From Helicobacter cetorum (lineage in GTDB: Bacteria; Campylobacterota; Campylobacteria; Campylobacterales; Helicobacteraceae), in NCBI RefSeq assembly GCF_900198405.1, contig NZ_FZMR01000001.1, forward strand, positions 1 to 64,000: DNA of 64,000 nucleotides, written 5' to 3'. A program made the position numbers and the translations under genes. Below, one piece after another: positions 8,826 to 16,652 of the stretch. Position 1 is the stretch's first letter, and the number at the start of each line of letters is the position of its first letter. Below the pieces are notes generated by a model. The model was not told where the DNA came from and made no database searches. It saw only the letters and a program-made list of their open reading frames with translations.

Positions 8826-10174
8826 ATGACACCATTGTAGCCATCGCTACCCCCTTAGGTAAAGGGGCAATTAGCATTGTTAAAATCAGTGGCAACAACG
8901 CTCTAAATATTCTTAAACAACTCACTAAAAAACAAGACTTTACCCCTAGATATGCTTATGTGTGCGATATTTTTTCTAACGACATTTTGTTAGACAAAGC
9001 CCTAGCACTCTATTTCAAAACTCCCTATAGTTTCACAGGTGAAGATGTGTGCGAAATCCAATGTCATGGAAATCCCCTTTTAACTCAAAATATTCTTCAA
9101 GCTTGTTTGAATTATGGGGCTAGGCTTGCTAGACCCGGTGAATTTAGCAAAAAAGCCTTTTTAAACCATAAAATGGATTTGAGCGAAATTGAAGCGAGTG
9201 TCGCCTTAATAGAATGTGAAGAGCAAAGCTCTCTAAACGCCCTAGCTAGACAACTCAAAGGCGAATTAAAAACCTTTATAGAAGATTCTAGAAACGCCCT
9301 TTTAAAACTTCTAGCAAGCTCAGAAGTCTTAATTGACTACAGCGAAGAAGATATTCCTAGTGATTTTTTAGACGAAGTGTCTAAAAGCTTAGAAACTCAA
9401 ATCGCATGTTTTAAGGACTTACTAAACTTTTCAAACATGCACACTAGTAAGGCTAAAGGGCATGCCTTAAGCATTATTGGCAAACCCAATGCTGGCAAAA
9501 GCTCCTTATTAAACGCCATGCTTTTAGAAGAAAGGGCTTTAGTGAGCGATATTCAAGGCACCACAAGAGATACCATAGAAGAAGTCATAGAATTACAAGG
9601 ACATAAGGTACGTTTGATTGACACCGCCGGCATTAGGGAAACTACAGATAAAATAGAGCAATTAGGGGTTGAAAAAAGCCTTAAAAGTTTAGAAAATTGC
9701 GACATCATATTGAGTGTATTTGATATTTCTAAACCCCTAGAAAAGGAAGATTTTAACCTTATTGATACCCTCAATCGCACCAATAAGCCCTGTATCATCA
9801 TTCTGAATAAAAACGATTTATCGCCCAAGTTAGAGCTTGAAACATTAAAATCTCATCTTAAAATTTCTTATTCCTTACTGGAGACAAACACTCTTAATTC
9901 AAGAACTTGTTTAAAAGATTTGAGCCAAAAAATCAGTGAATTTTTTCCTAAACTAGACACACAAAACAAGCTCTTACTCACTTCCACAGCCCAAAAGAAC
10001 GCCCTAGAAAACGCTATTAGCGAATTGCAAAATGCTAGAAATCATTTAGAAACCTTAGAACTCTTTTCCTACCATATCCTAAGTGCCATAGAAAGTTTGA
10101 ACTTGCTCACTCGCCCTTATGAAACTAGCCAAATGCTAGATAGCATGTTCAGTGATTTTTGTTTAGGGAAATAA
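8822..10174 (+). CDS. mnmE: tRNA modification GTPase MnmE (TrmE)
   Basis: 450 residues. With MnmG it installs the 5-carboxymethylaminomethyl group on U34 of certain tRNAs. N-terminal folate-binding domain (to about 120), an inserted G domain with GKPNAGKSS (about 220-228, P-loop), DTAGI (267-271, switch II) and NKND (G4), and the essential C-terminal FCLGK with the Cys that the family requires. Full length. The gene ends the plus run; a terminator hairpin begins at 10176. Confidence 0.97.
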   Translation: MNDTIVAIATPLGKGAISIVKISGNNALNILKQLTKKQDFTPRYAYVCDIFSNDILLDKALALYFKTPYSFTGEDVCEIQCHGNPLLTQNILQACLNYGARLARPGEFSKKAFLNHKMDLSEIEASVALIECEEQSSLNALARQLKGELKTFIEDSRNALLKLLASSEVLIDYSEEDIPSDFLDEVSKSLETQIACFKDLLNFSNMHTSKAKGHALSIIGKPNAGKSSLLNAMLLEERALVSDIQGTTRDTIEEVIELQGHKVRLIDTAGIRETTDKIEQLGVEKSLKSLENCDIILSVFDISKPLEKEDFNLIDTLNRTNKPCIIILNKNDLSPKLELETLKSHLKISYSLLETNTLNSRTCLKDLSQKISEFFPKLDTQNKLLLTSTAQKNALENAISELQNARNHLETLELFSYHILSAIESLNLLTRPYETSQMLDSMFSDFCLGK

Positions 10175-10175
10175 T

Positions 10176-10198
10176 AAAGCTCTCTTTTAAAGAGCTTT
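10176..10198. terminator. Terminator hairpin after mnmE
   Basis: AAAGCTCT and AGAGCTTT form a perfect 8-bp stem. It lies at the end of the plus-strand run and about 90 bases after the last gene of the minus-strand lipoprotein operon, so it can serve both directions. Confidence 0.6.
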
Positions 10199-10288
10199 AA
10201 TTGTGATTTATTATGATGTGCCTTAAAGGCTTATTTCTAATCTATTTTTATGCAAGCTATGAGTTGTTTTGTCTAAGTAAAATTGAGA

Positions 10289-11173
10289 TTATAGTCCTGT
10301 ATTACCTTGTCCCTCTTTATTAGCAAAGCCTTTTAATTGCTTGTAGAGTAAAGATTGAATGCGTAAAAGGGCAAAATCTCTATCTGTCTCATATGCAACA
10401 ATATTTCTGTCTAATATTGTTTCACCCTCACAATTACTCACGCTAAAATTAACTTTAATTCGGGTCTTACCTTCTTTTTCCTCTGTAAAAATATGGTTAG
10501 CAATCTTGTATAATCCTTGCTCTTTGCTTGGTTGTAGCACTCTAGCATACGCACTAATTAAAGACTGCTTGATTTCCAAATCAGCATTAGAATCAAAAAT
10601 CAATATTACTTTCGGTTTGGGCAAATTTTTGTGATAAATATCTTCATATCTATCTAAAGGCTTATTGATGACACCATATGCCCTTAAAATTCTCTCAATA
10701 GGTTCAATCTGATCCAATAGTTCTTTTAGTCCACTAAATTGTTGCAAAAAAATCCCACAGCCTTTGGGAATAAGAGGGGCAAACTTGGCATAAAGCATAT
10801 TATATTTTTTTACTAACCCTTGCAAAAATAAATCTCTATTAATTCTTACCATGGTGTAATAGACGCCTTTTTGAACTTCTTGTTTAACAATTTCTACATT
10901 ATCCAATTCTAAAACATTGCTATTGAGATGGATTTCTTGTGAATCCTTAGAATATATTTTGTGGTTAACTCTCTCTTTTTGGCTACTAATTTGAGAGCTC
11001 ACGCTCACACTAATAGAATTTCTCAAATCTGCTAATGCTTTTTGCTTAGAGGTTTCTTTAGAATCTGATTGGCCACTTCCATAAAGATAACCGTCTTCAA
11101 GTTTTGCTTTGCCATACCATCTGGGTTCAGCACTCAGCAAAGTAATGATTAGAAATAAAATTATTTTTTTCAT
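10289..11173 (-). CDS. Secreted Lpp20-like domain protein, last gene of the lipoprotein operon
   Basis: 294 residues with a signal peptide (MKKIILFLIITLLSA, cleavage before EPRW). Residues about 16-125 look like an Lpp20-type module: EPRWYGK, YGSGQSDSKETSKQKALADLRNSISVSV, and a closing strand YYTMVRINRDLFLQGL that aligns with the Lpp20 strand [12 protein letters not shown]. The rest (about 130-294) is a separate mixed domain I do not recognise. I recall a crystallised secreted modular protein, HP1454, at this position in H. pylori, but I cannot tell whether this gene or its upstream neighbour is the orthologue. Confidence 0.7.
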   Translation of the reverse strand: MKKIILFLIITLLSAEPRWYGKAKLEDGYLYGSGQSDSKETSKQKALADLRNSISVSVSSQISSQKERVNHKIYSKDSQEIHLNSNVLELDNVEIVKQEVQKGVYYTMVRINRDLFLQGLVKKYNMLYAKFAPLIPKGCGIFLQQFSGLKELLDQIEPIERILRAYGVINKPLDRYEDIYHKNLPKPKVILIFDSNADLEIKQSLISAYARVLQPSKEQGLYKIANHIFTEEKEGKTRIKVNFSVSNCEGETILDRNIVAYETDRDFALLRIQSLLYKQLKGFANKEGQGNTGL

Positions 11174-11194
11174 TACAACTCCTCTTTTAATGTT

Positions 11195-12247
11195 TTATTT
11201 AAATGTTGAGATAATTTCTTTAAGTTTTGACTCTAGAATTTTTAAATCAACTTCTATCAAAACAAAAGCCCTACCATTTTGATAAGCCTTAGCTTTTATA
11301 GGCGTGTTATATACAAAGTCCTTAATGCTTTCTGGCAAAATCTCATTCAACAATTCTTGAGAACGCTCTGGCACCAAGGCTTGAAATTTAGCATTAAGGG
11401 GTTGCTTTAAGCGAGCAACAAAATTATTTTCATAATTCAATGTCTCAATTCCATTAGATAACCTTTCAAATAACGCTTTGCGTGCGTTCTCTGTGGCATA
11501 TTTCATGCTATCTAACATATTAGAACCCATAGCACTTTTACAAGATTCAGCTGTAGTTTGCTTAAGAGTGGTTTTACCACAATGCTTTACCCACTGCATG
11601 GTTTGCCCATGTTCATTGTTTGGTTTTTCAGTATCGACTGTTGGTTTAACCTCTTGTATAGCTCCCATTTTTTTTAATGCCTCAACTTTTTTCTCTATAT
11701 TAGAAAATTGCTTAGTGGCACTTCTTAGGCGCAAAGTGTGACTTGGAATTTTATCTTTTAAGGATTTTAAGCGTGCTGAGACTAAAACATAGTATTCTTT
11801 AGTCTCTTGATAGCGCCACTTACTTCTAGCAAGAATTTCTTTTTGAACTTTATCTAAATCTGTCTTTAAATCATCTAAAAACCCTTGAAGAGTCTTGTTG
11901 AGACTATCAAGAGTGTTTGAATAAGCCTCCTTAGAATCTTGTGTCAAAGAAGAATCTTGCACTTCTTTAATAGTTCTTTCAAGTTGTTCTTTAGTGGCTA
12001 CAATCGCATTTTGATATTCAATAATCAAGGGGTCTTGCTTAAGATTTCGCATTAAAGTTTCTTTAGCCTCTTTAAAAGCTTTTTCTTGCCCTTGTGAATC
12101 TATAGAATTAGCAATAGCACACGCCCTAAAATAGTCATTCTCCCATGATTTTAGCTCTCCTACTTGGCATTCTTTTGCCCATGTGGGAATATTCTCTTGC
12201 GCATTTAAACACAGCATAAGGCTAGTTAGCACGATAACTTTTTTCAT
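11195..12247 (-). CDS. Secreted protein with two Lpp20-like modules around a coiled coil
   Basis: 350 residues with a signal peptide (MKKVIVLTSLMLCLNA). Residues 17-80 resemble the start of Lpp20 (IPTWAKECQVG, then FKEAKETLMRNL). Residues about 80-200 are a Lys/Glu/Gln-rich coiled coil. A second module begins near QTMQWVKHCGKT (about 220) and ends with AFVLIEVDLKILESKL, which aligns with the Lpp20 strand. The stop is 21 bases before the next gene, and its start abuts the preceding gene. Probably periplasmic; function unknown. Confidence 0.7.
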   Translation of the reverse strand: MKKVIVLTSLMLCLNAQENIPTWAKECQVGELKSWENDYFRACAIANSIDSQGQEKAFKEAKETLMRNLKQDPLIIEYQNAIVATKEQLERTIKEVQDSSLTQDSKEAYSNTLDSLNKTLQGFLDDLKTDLDKVQKEILARSKWRYQETKEYYVLVSARLKSLKDKIPSHTLRLRSATKQFSNIEKKVEALKKMGAIQEVKPTVDTEKPNNEHGQTMQWVKHCGKTTLKQTTAESCKSAMGSNMLDSMKYATENARKALFERLSNGIETLNYENNFVARLKQPLNAKFQALVPERSQELLNEILPESIKDFVYNTPIKAKAYQNGRAFVLIEVDLKILESKLKEIISTFK

Positions 12248-12248
12248 G

Positions 12249-12590
12249 TCATTCCTTTTTTTCTTGAATCAATTGGATATTTTTACTATCAACTTCTATT
12301 AAAACAAATACTTTACTCGCACCAATAAAAGTCGCTTTTATTTTGCTTGCTTTAATCTCTAACCTGTCGCTATTGTGAGTATTAATAATCTTTTCTAAGG
12401 CATTATGTCTAGCTAAGGATAAACTATAATCCATATCTAAAGATAGCGCCTCGCTCATTCCGCATGAAAGAATAATTTCATGTTTGATTTGTGGCTTATT
12501 GGGGCAACTCTTTGCCCATGTAGGCAACTCCCTTGCCCATGCAACTTGTAATGCCATAATTACTATAGCACTACAAATAAGGCGTTTCAT
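12249..12590 (-). CDS. Small secreted Lpp20-like protein
   Basis: 113 residues. Signal peptide MKRLICSAIVIMALQVAWA, then LPTWAKSCPNKP, a helix (YSLSLARHNALEKII) and the terminal strand KVFVLIEVDSKNIQLI. This is a minimal single Lpp20-type module without a lipobox, so it should be soluble in the periplasm or secreted rather than lipidated. It lies 7 bases after lpp20 and 1 base before the next gene, in one operon. Two Cys residues after the PTWAK motif could form a disulfide. Confidence 0.7.
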   Translation of the reverse strand: MKRLICSAIVIMALQVAWARELPTWAKSCPNKPQIKHEIILSCGMSEALSLDMDYSLSLARHNALEKIINTHNSDRLEIKASKIKATFIGASKVFVLIEVDSKNIQLIQEKKE

Positions 12591-12597
12591 GGAATTT

Positions 12598-13131
12598 TTA
12601 TCTTTTCTTTTTTACCATACCTAGTTCTGTGCGAACCTTATCTACAATATCTCTATCCAAACCAACTAGCACAAAAACTCTGTCCTTGCCCACATAACTA
12701 GCCAATGTTTTAGTGGCAACCAATTCCCTATCTACAAGCTGAGAAATACGCTCACTATCTGTACCGCTCAAAGCTCTTTTCCCACCAGCATCTGTGGTTC
12801 TAGATTTTTCATTTTGCAAATCCCTTTGTAAAGTTGCTTTAATGTTGGCTGCCAAATTAGCTCTAGCCTTTGCTGTGGCTTGATTGGTAGAATAATCTAC
12901 ATCGCCATCAGTAATTACATCTTGCGCTCTAGCCAAAAATACGCTTGAATATTTCTCATACTTAGCCACTTGCTCCAAATCGCCCTTTGTCCAATCAGGT
13001 GCTCCCTTAGTTGCTTGGTAATACTCTTGATTGCTTTTGCTAACACCAGATTTAGGTGCTCCGCCACAACCTACAATCAACATTGTCGCTACAACACTTA
13101 GACCAAAAACACTTTTAAATTGGTTTTTCAT
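12598..13131 (-). CDS. lpp20: Lipoprotein Lpp20
   Basis: 177 residues. Lipobox MLIVGC (Cys22) after a typical signal peptide. The mature part matches H. pylori Lpp20 (HP1456, a known surface antigen) as I remember it: [29 protein letters not shown] split at [29 protein letters not shown] and [14 protein letters not shown]. Differences along its length support a species other than H. pylori. In Helicobacter it is exposed on the surface and on vesicles. It lies 20 bases after the broken lpoB-like gene, in the same operon. Confidence 0.95.
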   Translation of the reverse strand: MKNQFKSVFGLSVVATMLIVGCGGAPKSGVSKSNQEYYQATKGAPDWTKGDLEQVAKYEKYSSVFLARAQDVITDGDVDYSTNQATAKARANLAANIKATLQRDLQNEKSRTTDAGGKRALSGTDSERISQLVDRELVATKTLASYVGKDRVFVLVGLDRDIVDKVRTELGMVKKKR

Positions 13132-13151
13132 AAAATTCTCCTTTTTATTTT

Positions 13152-13790
13152 TTAAAACGCAATATGCTTATTGCTAGCATTTTTTACAATAGGTTCAGTG
13201 CCGGTCCAAACACCAGTTCCAGTTTTTCTATTGGCAAGTCTTAACGAAAAATTATAGTCAATTCTTTGTCTCTTTTTATCGATAGAATCAGCACTCTTTG
13301 AAATTTTTCCACTCAAAGATAAATCAGCAGCAACCAAAGTGCCTTTTTCCATAGTGGTGTCTTGGTTATACTCTGAATTCTCTCTTTCTTTTTTGCGTTA
13401 CTCTACCATTCTTTCATCAGCTACAGTGCCACTACCGCCACTTGCTCTAGTTACCTCAAATTTATCTCCAAGTTTCTCTTCCAACACTTCTACAATCCTA
13501 TCAGTAAGAAAGTTCATATCTAAATTTGGCTGAGTGGTGTCATTTATAATATTTGAAATCTCAATTACATGCTTACCTTTAAGTCCCATTAACTTCTTAC
13601 TATTTAACATTTTATCAATCATTACCTTGGCGGTCTCAACCAAATCCGTGCTGTTAATGCCTATAGTTGTGTTTTTAGTGGTATCATTCACATTTTGATA
13701 GCTTGTAGGACCACCGCCACCACAACCGACCATTAAAAGAGCGCTTAAAACAAACGCCCCACCTAGTTTGAACCCCATGTTATTCATCAT
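13152..13790 (-). pseudogene. LpoB-like lipoprotein interrupted by an in-frame stop
   Basis: A single reading frame of 213 codons is cut by TAA at 13398-13400. The first part (130 residues from 13790) has a lipobox LLMVGC and reads through KGKHVIEISNIINDTTQPNLD. The second part (13352 downwards, ATG in frame) reads MEKGTLVAADLSLSGKI and ends NRKTGTGVWTGTEPIVKNAS, the closing strands of LpoB-type penicillin-binding-protein activators. Between them the frame stays open except for that stop, so it differs from an intact gene by one base (for example AAA or CAA to TAA). The product as encoded lacks the C-terminal half of its domain. Sequencing error is possible. Confidence 0.7.
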
Positions 13791-13803
13791 TTCTTAACTC
13801 CCC

Positions 13804-15237
13804 TTATTTAAGGTTTAAAATAGAGACATTCATGCCCGATTTTAAAGTTCTAATAAACACGATATTGTTCATGTTATTACAAATTTTACCATTTTGTGCA
13901 TCTGGTTTTTCACATTTTGTGGAATTTAATTCTACAAATTTAGCACCATCAGCATTTAAGGTTGCAGAATCACTCGCCTTTAACCTAGCTACATAAACTT
14001 TGTTAGGGAATACACTTGAGCTTCTGGTGTCTGCTTTTGTAGTGTGTTTGTTAACCATTTTCATACCTTTGCCAAAAAGACTTAGAGCAGCTCCAGCTGT
14101 CCCACCAACAGCATCACCAGCTGCCTCAGCTCCTCTTGATAAAAGATTTTTAGTAATCGCTGCACTAATAGCCCTTGCTCTAATGCTTGGCAACTTATGA
14201 TTAAACTCTGCCTTGATAACCTCATTAAAATTGCTTAAGACTTCTAGTTTTTTACCATTAATGCTATAGCTTTGCTTGAAATCTGTCCCCTTACCATCAT
14301 TATCTAAGTATGGCATGGCAAAGAATAAATCTGTGTCAGCTTCCTCTTTCAATAAAGGTTGCTCACCATCTTCTACAATCACCCATGTATGCTTAGTGGT
14401 TTGAGGTTTTTTCACATCAGCTAAATCTTGCTCTACAATTTTAGAATTACTAATCGCAAAAGCTTCTTTAAAATATCCTTCTGCCTTGCTTTTATCATTA
14501 TTTAAGAGATAAAACAACCCAGAAATATAATTGACCATAGGGTTAGAAAAATTTTCATAGCCTTTCATCAAATCTAAGCTTTTATATTTTTCATTCATAT
14601 TGGCATATTGGGCTGTAACTTCTCCAAGTTTGTGTGGTGCTTTTGCCTTTTTTCTATCTTCTTGTTCTCTTTGCTTGATTTCTGCTTGCTCTTTAGCAAT
14701 CTCTTTAGCAAAATATTCTTTAGCTCTTCTTTGTCTCTCAGCAGTTTGATTAAAGAATACTCTAGCTTTATTCATGTCATTTAAAAATGCATAATCTAGT
14801 GCTAAATAATAGTTTGCCATAACCCATTCATATACATTGCCCCTATAAGGGATATTCTTTTCATTCCCTAGCGTAGAGGCTAGAGCCTTACCGCCTCCAG
14901 TCGCTCCCTCTTTAAATTTATTATCAAAACTCGCATTCACATCTTCTAAACTTGTAATAGACTGCTTGTAATCACTCATTTCAAATGCGTTCACACCATT
15001 TTGTAATTTCCATAAAAGGGCATCATACTGGTGTTTATCGGTTGCAATCAAATTCTTTGAAATTTCATGCGCATTTTTAAAATCCTTAGTATAATGTGCC
15101 TGCTCAAACTTGCTAAAGCCATCTTTTACCTTTTTTGCCTTAGAAGACCCACTTTGACTAGGGTTATTCGCACAACCTACAATAAGTGCTAATGCACACA
15201 CGCTCAAACTACAACTTTTTAACCAATATTTTGACAT
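13804..15237 (-). CDS. TPR-like lipoprotein (COG3014-type)
   Basis: 477 residues from the ATG at 15237. The longer frame from 15282 would place the promoter inside the gene. GGGAGTC lies about 9 bases upstream of the ATG. Signal peptide with lipobox ALIVGC; the body has helical repeats with Tyr/Phe/Leu spacing like TPRs (about 25-280) and a C-terminal beta-rich part. This large lipoprotein followed by an LpoB-like one recalls a conserved pair in other Proteobacteria (and Campylobacter Cj0089-Cj0091, from memory). First gene of the operon; likely outer-membrane anchored and periplasmic. Confidence 0.75.
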   Translation of the reverse strand: MSKYWLKSCSLSVCALALIVGCANNPSQSGSSKAKKVKDGFSKFEQAHYTKDFKNAHEISKNLIATDKHQYDALLWKLQNGVNAFEMSDYKQSITSLEDVNASFDNKFKEGATGGGKALASTLGNEKNIPYRGNVYEWVMANYYLALDYAFLNDMNKARVFFNQTAERQRRAKEYFAKEIAKEQAEIKQREQEDRKKAKAPHKLGEVTAQYANMNEKYKSLDLMKGYENFSNPMVNYISGLFYLLNNDKSKAEGYFKEAFAISNSKIVEQDLADVKKPQTTKHTWVIVEDGEQPLLKEEADTDLFFAMPYLDNDGKGTDFKQSYSINGKKLEVLSNFNEVIKAEFNHKLPSIRARAISAAITKNLLSRGAEAAGDAVGGTAGAALSLFGKGMKMVNKHTTKADTRSSSVFPNKVYVARLKASDSATLNADGAKFVELNSTKCEKPDAQNGKICNNMNNIVFIRTLKSGMNVSILNLK

Positions 15238-15273
15238 TCTCAAAGACTCCCTAAAATTAAAATATAAGCAGTC

Positions 15274-15279
15274 ATTATA
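15274..15279 (-). promoter_or_regulatory. -10 promoter box of the lipoprotein operon
   Basis: On the minus strand this reads TATAAT preceded by TTATG, about 37 bases before the chosen ATG at 15237. It rules out the upstream in-frame ATG at 15282 as the start. Confidence 0.65.
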
Positions 15280-15333
15280 CATAAAAAAGACACAATATCA
15301 TAATATAAACATTGATTAATTTTAAAAAATTAC

Positions 15334-15348
15334 AAAAAAAAAAAAAAA
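15334..15348 (-). repeat. Homopolymer T15 (A15 on plus) upstream of the lipoprotein promoter
   Basis: Fifteen identical bases, 54 bases upstream of the -10 box at 15274-15279, so roughly at -67 to -81. In H. pylori a T tract of this kind upstream of sabA tunes transcription when its length changes. Here it sits in front of the surface-lipoprotein operon containing lpp20. Confidence 0.85.
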
Positions 15349-15506
15349 CTATTTTTTATATATTTTACATTATAAAAATATATTAATATTGAAATTATCG
15401 GCAACAAGCAATAGTATTTAAGACTAAGGGTTTAGTATAAAAGATTAAGTTAAGGGCATAAACCCCCTTTTAAAAGAGATTTATGTGTTTTAAAAATAGT
15501 TTTATC

Positions 15507-15821
15507 TTACAATAACTCCTTTATGGCATCTTCAATAGGTTTTTGAGAGCCAGGTTCTACAAGTCTTTCGCCCACTTCTTTTCCATCTTTGTAAAAAATT
15601 AGAGTAGGAATTTTGCGAATACCTAAGCTCTCTTTCAAATCCTCGCTTTCATCAAAAGAAACCTTAAAAAATTGCACTTTCCCTTCATAAACCTTAGCTA
15701 GATTATCCATAATCGGCTCAACTTTCCTACAATCGGGGCACCAGCTTGCTCCAATATTGACTACTACCGCTCCCTCTTTAATTTTTTCTTCATAATTACT
15801 TCCATTAATAACTTCTAACAT
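15507..15821 (-). CDS. trx2: Thioredoxin-like protein with CPDC active site
   Basis: 104 residues. A complete thioredoxin fold with ASWCPDCRKVEP (Cys28 and Cys31) and the cis-Pro loop RKIPTLIFYKDGKEV. The active-site pair CPDC differs from the usual CGPC and matches the second thioredoxin of H. pylori as I recall it. No signal peptide, so cytoplasmic dithiol-disulfide reductase. It lies 66 bases after the pseudouridine synthase gene, and a 269-base gap with a T15 tract separates it from the lipoprotein operon. Confidence 0.92.
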   Translation of the reverse strand: MLEVINGSNYEEKIKEGAVVVNIGASWCPDCRKVEPIMDNLAKVYEGKVQFFKVSFDESEDLKESLGIRKIPTLIFYKDGKEVGERLVEPGSQKPIEDAIKELL

Positions 15822-15887
15822 AATATATCCTTTATTTTTATTTCCCCCAACAAGTCAAAGTATAGCACAATCTCTATACTCAAAAGC

Positions 15888-16652
15888 TTAATTCGTCTTA
15901 ACATTTGCCATAAATATGTGCAACTCATTATATTCTTGGCGGTTTAAAAAACGCATTTTCCCTACCGGCAAAGCATTCAAATTCACAAAGCCATAACGCA
16001 CACGCCTTAAATCCAATACTTCAGCATTAAAATACGCAAAAAAACGCCTTAATTCTCTGTTTTTCCCCTCACTAATAACCACCCTAAGCTTAGAGTATTT
16101 GGCGTGGTTTTTGATGATTTCATAATGAATAAAGGGGGCAAATTCCATGCTTTTAATCGTGGTTTTACTATGTGCACCCTTAGTGGCATTCTCTAATTTC
16201 AAGCCCTCTTGCATAGCAAGTTCTATATCCTTTGTAACACTGCCTTGAATTTTGATTAAATACTCTCTTTCTAAATTTGCATGCATTAAAGCACTCACCA
16301 CCGCCTTACTATCGCTTAAGAGTAGCACCCCTTCACTTGCAAAATCCAAACGCCCCACAGGTGCAAAATGAGCATATTTTTTCTCCAAACTTTCATAAAT
16401 CACACGCCTATTTAAGGGGTCAGCTTTACTCACTAATTCGCCCTTTGGCTTGTGATAAACTAGAACGCTAAATTTTTTGTTTTTTAAAGGCTTGATTAGG
16501 CGTTTGTCTAAAAACACCTTGTCATTTTCCTTAACCATGCTAATAAGTTTGGCATGCTCATGGTTGATTTTGACACGCCCTTCTAAGACAAGCTTTTCAG
16601 CCTCTCTTCGTGAATGCTTAGTATGGTGGGCTAAAAATTGATTGATTCTCAT
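15888..16652 (-). CDS. rluB: rRNA pseudouridine synthase, RsuA/RluB family
   Basis: 254 residues from the ATG at 16652, which overlaps the dnaE stop (ATGA), with GGAGAG upstream. An S4 RNA-binding domain opens the protein (MRINQFLAHHTKHSRREAEKL, split after HTKHSRREAE), followed by the synthase domain with GRLDFASEGVLLLS, where the Asp is the catalytic residue, and RELRRFFAYF near the end. It converts a uridine in large-subunit rRNA (RluB-type) or a related site to pseudouridine. The exact target is inferred from family only. Confidence 0.9.
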   Translation of the reverse strand: MRINQFLAHHTKHSRREAEKLVLEGRVKINHEHAKLISMVKENDKVFLDKRLIKPLKNKKFSVLVYHKPKGELVSKADPLNRRVIYESLEKKYAHFAPVGRLDFASEGVLLLSDSKAVVSALMHANLEREYLIKIQGSVTKDIELAMQEGLKLENATKGAHSKTTIKSMEFAPFIHYEIIKNHAKYSKLRVVISEGKNRELRRFFAYFNAEVLDLRRVRYGFVNLNALPVGKMRFLNRQEYNELHIFMANVKTN

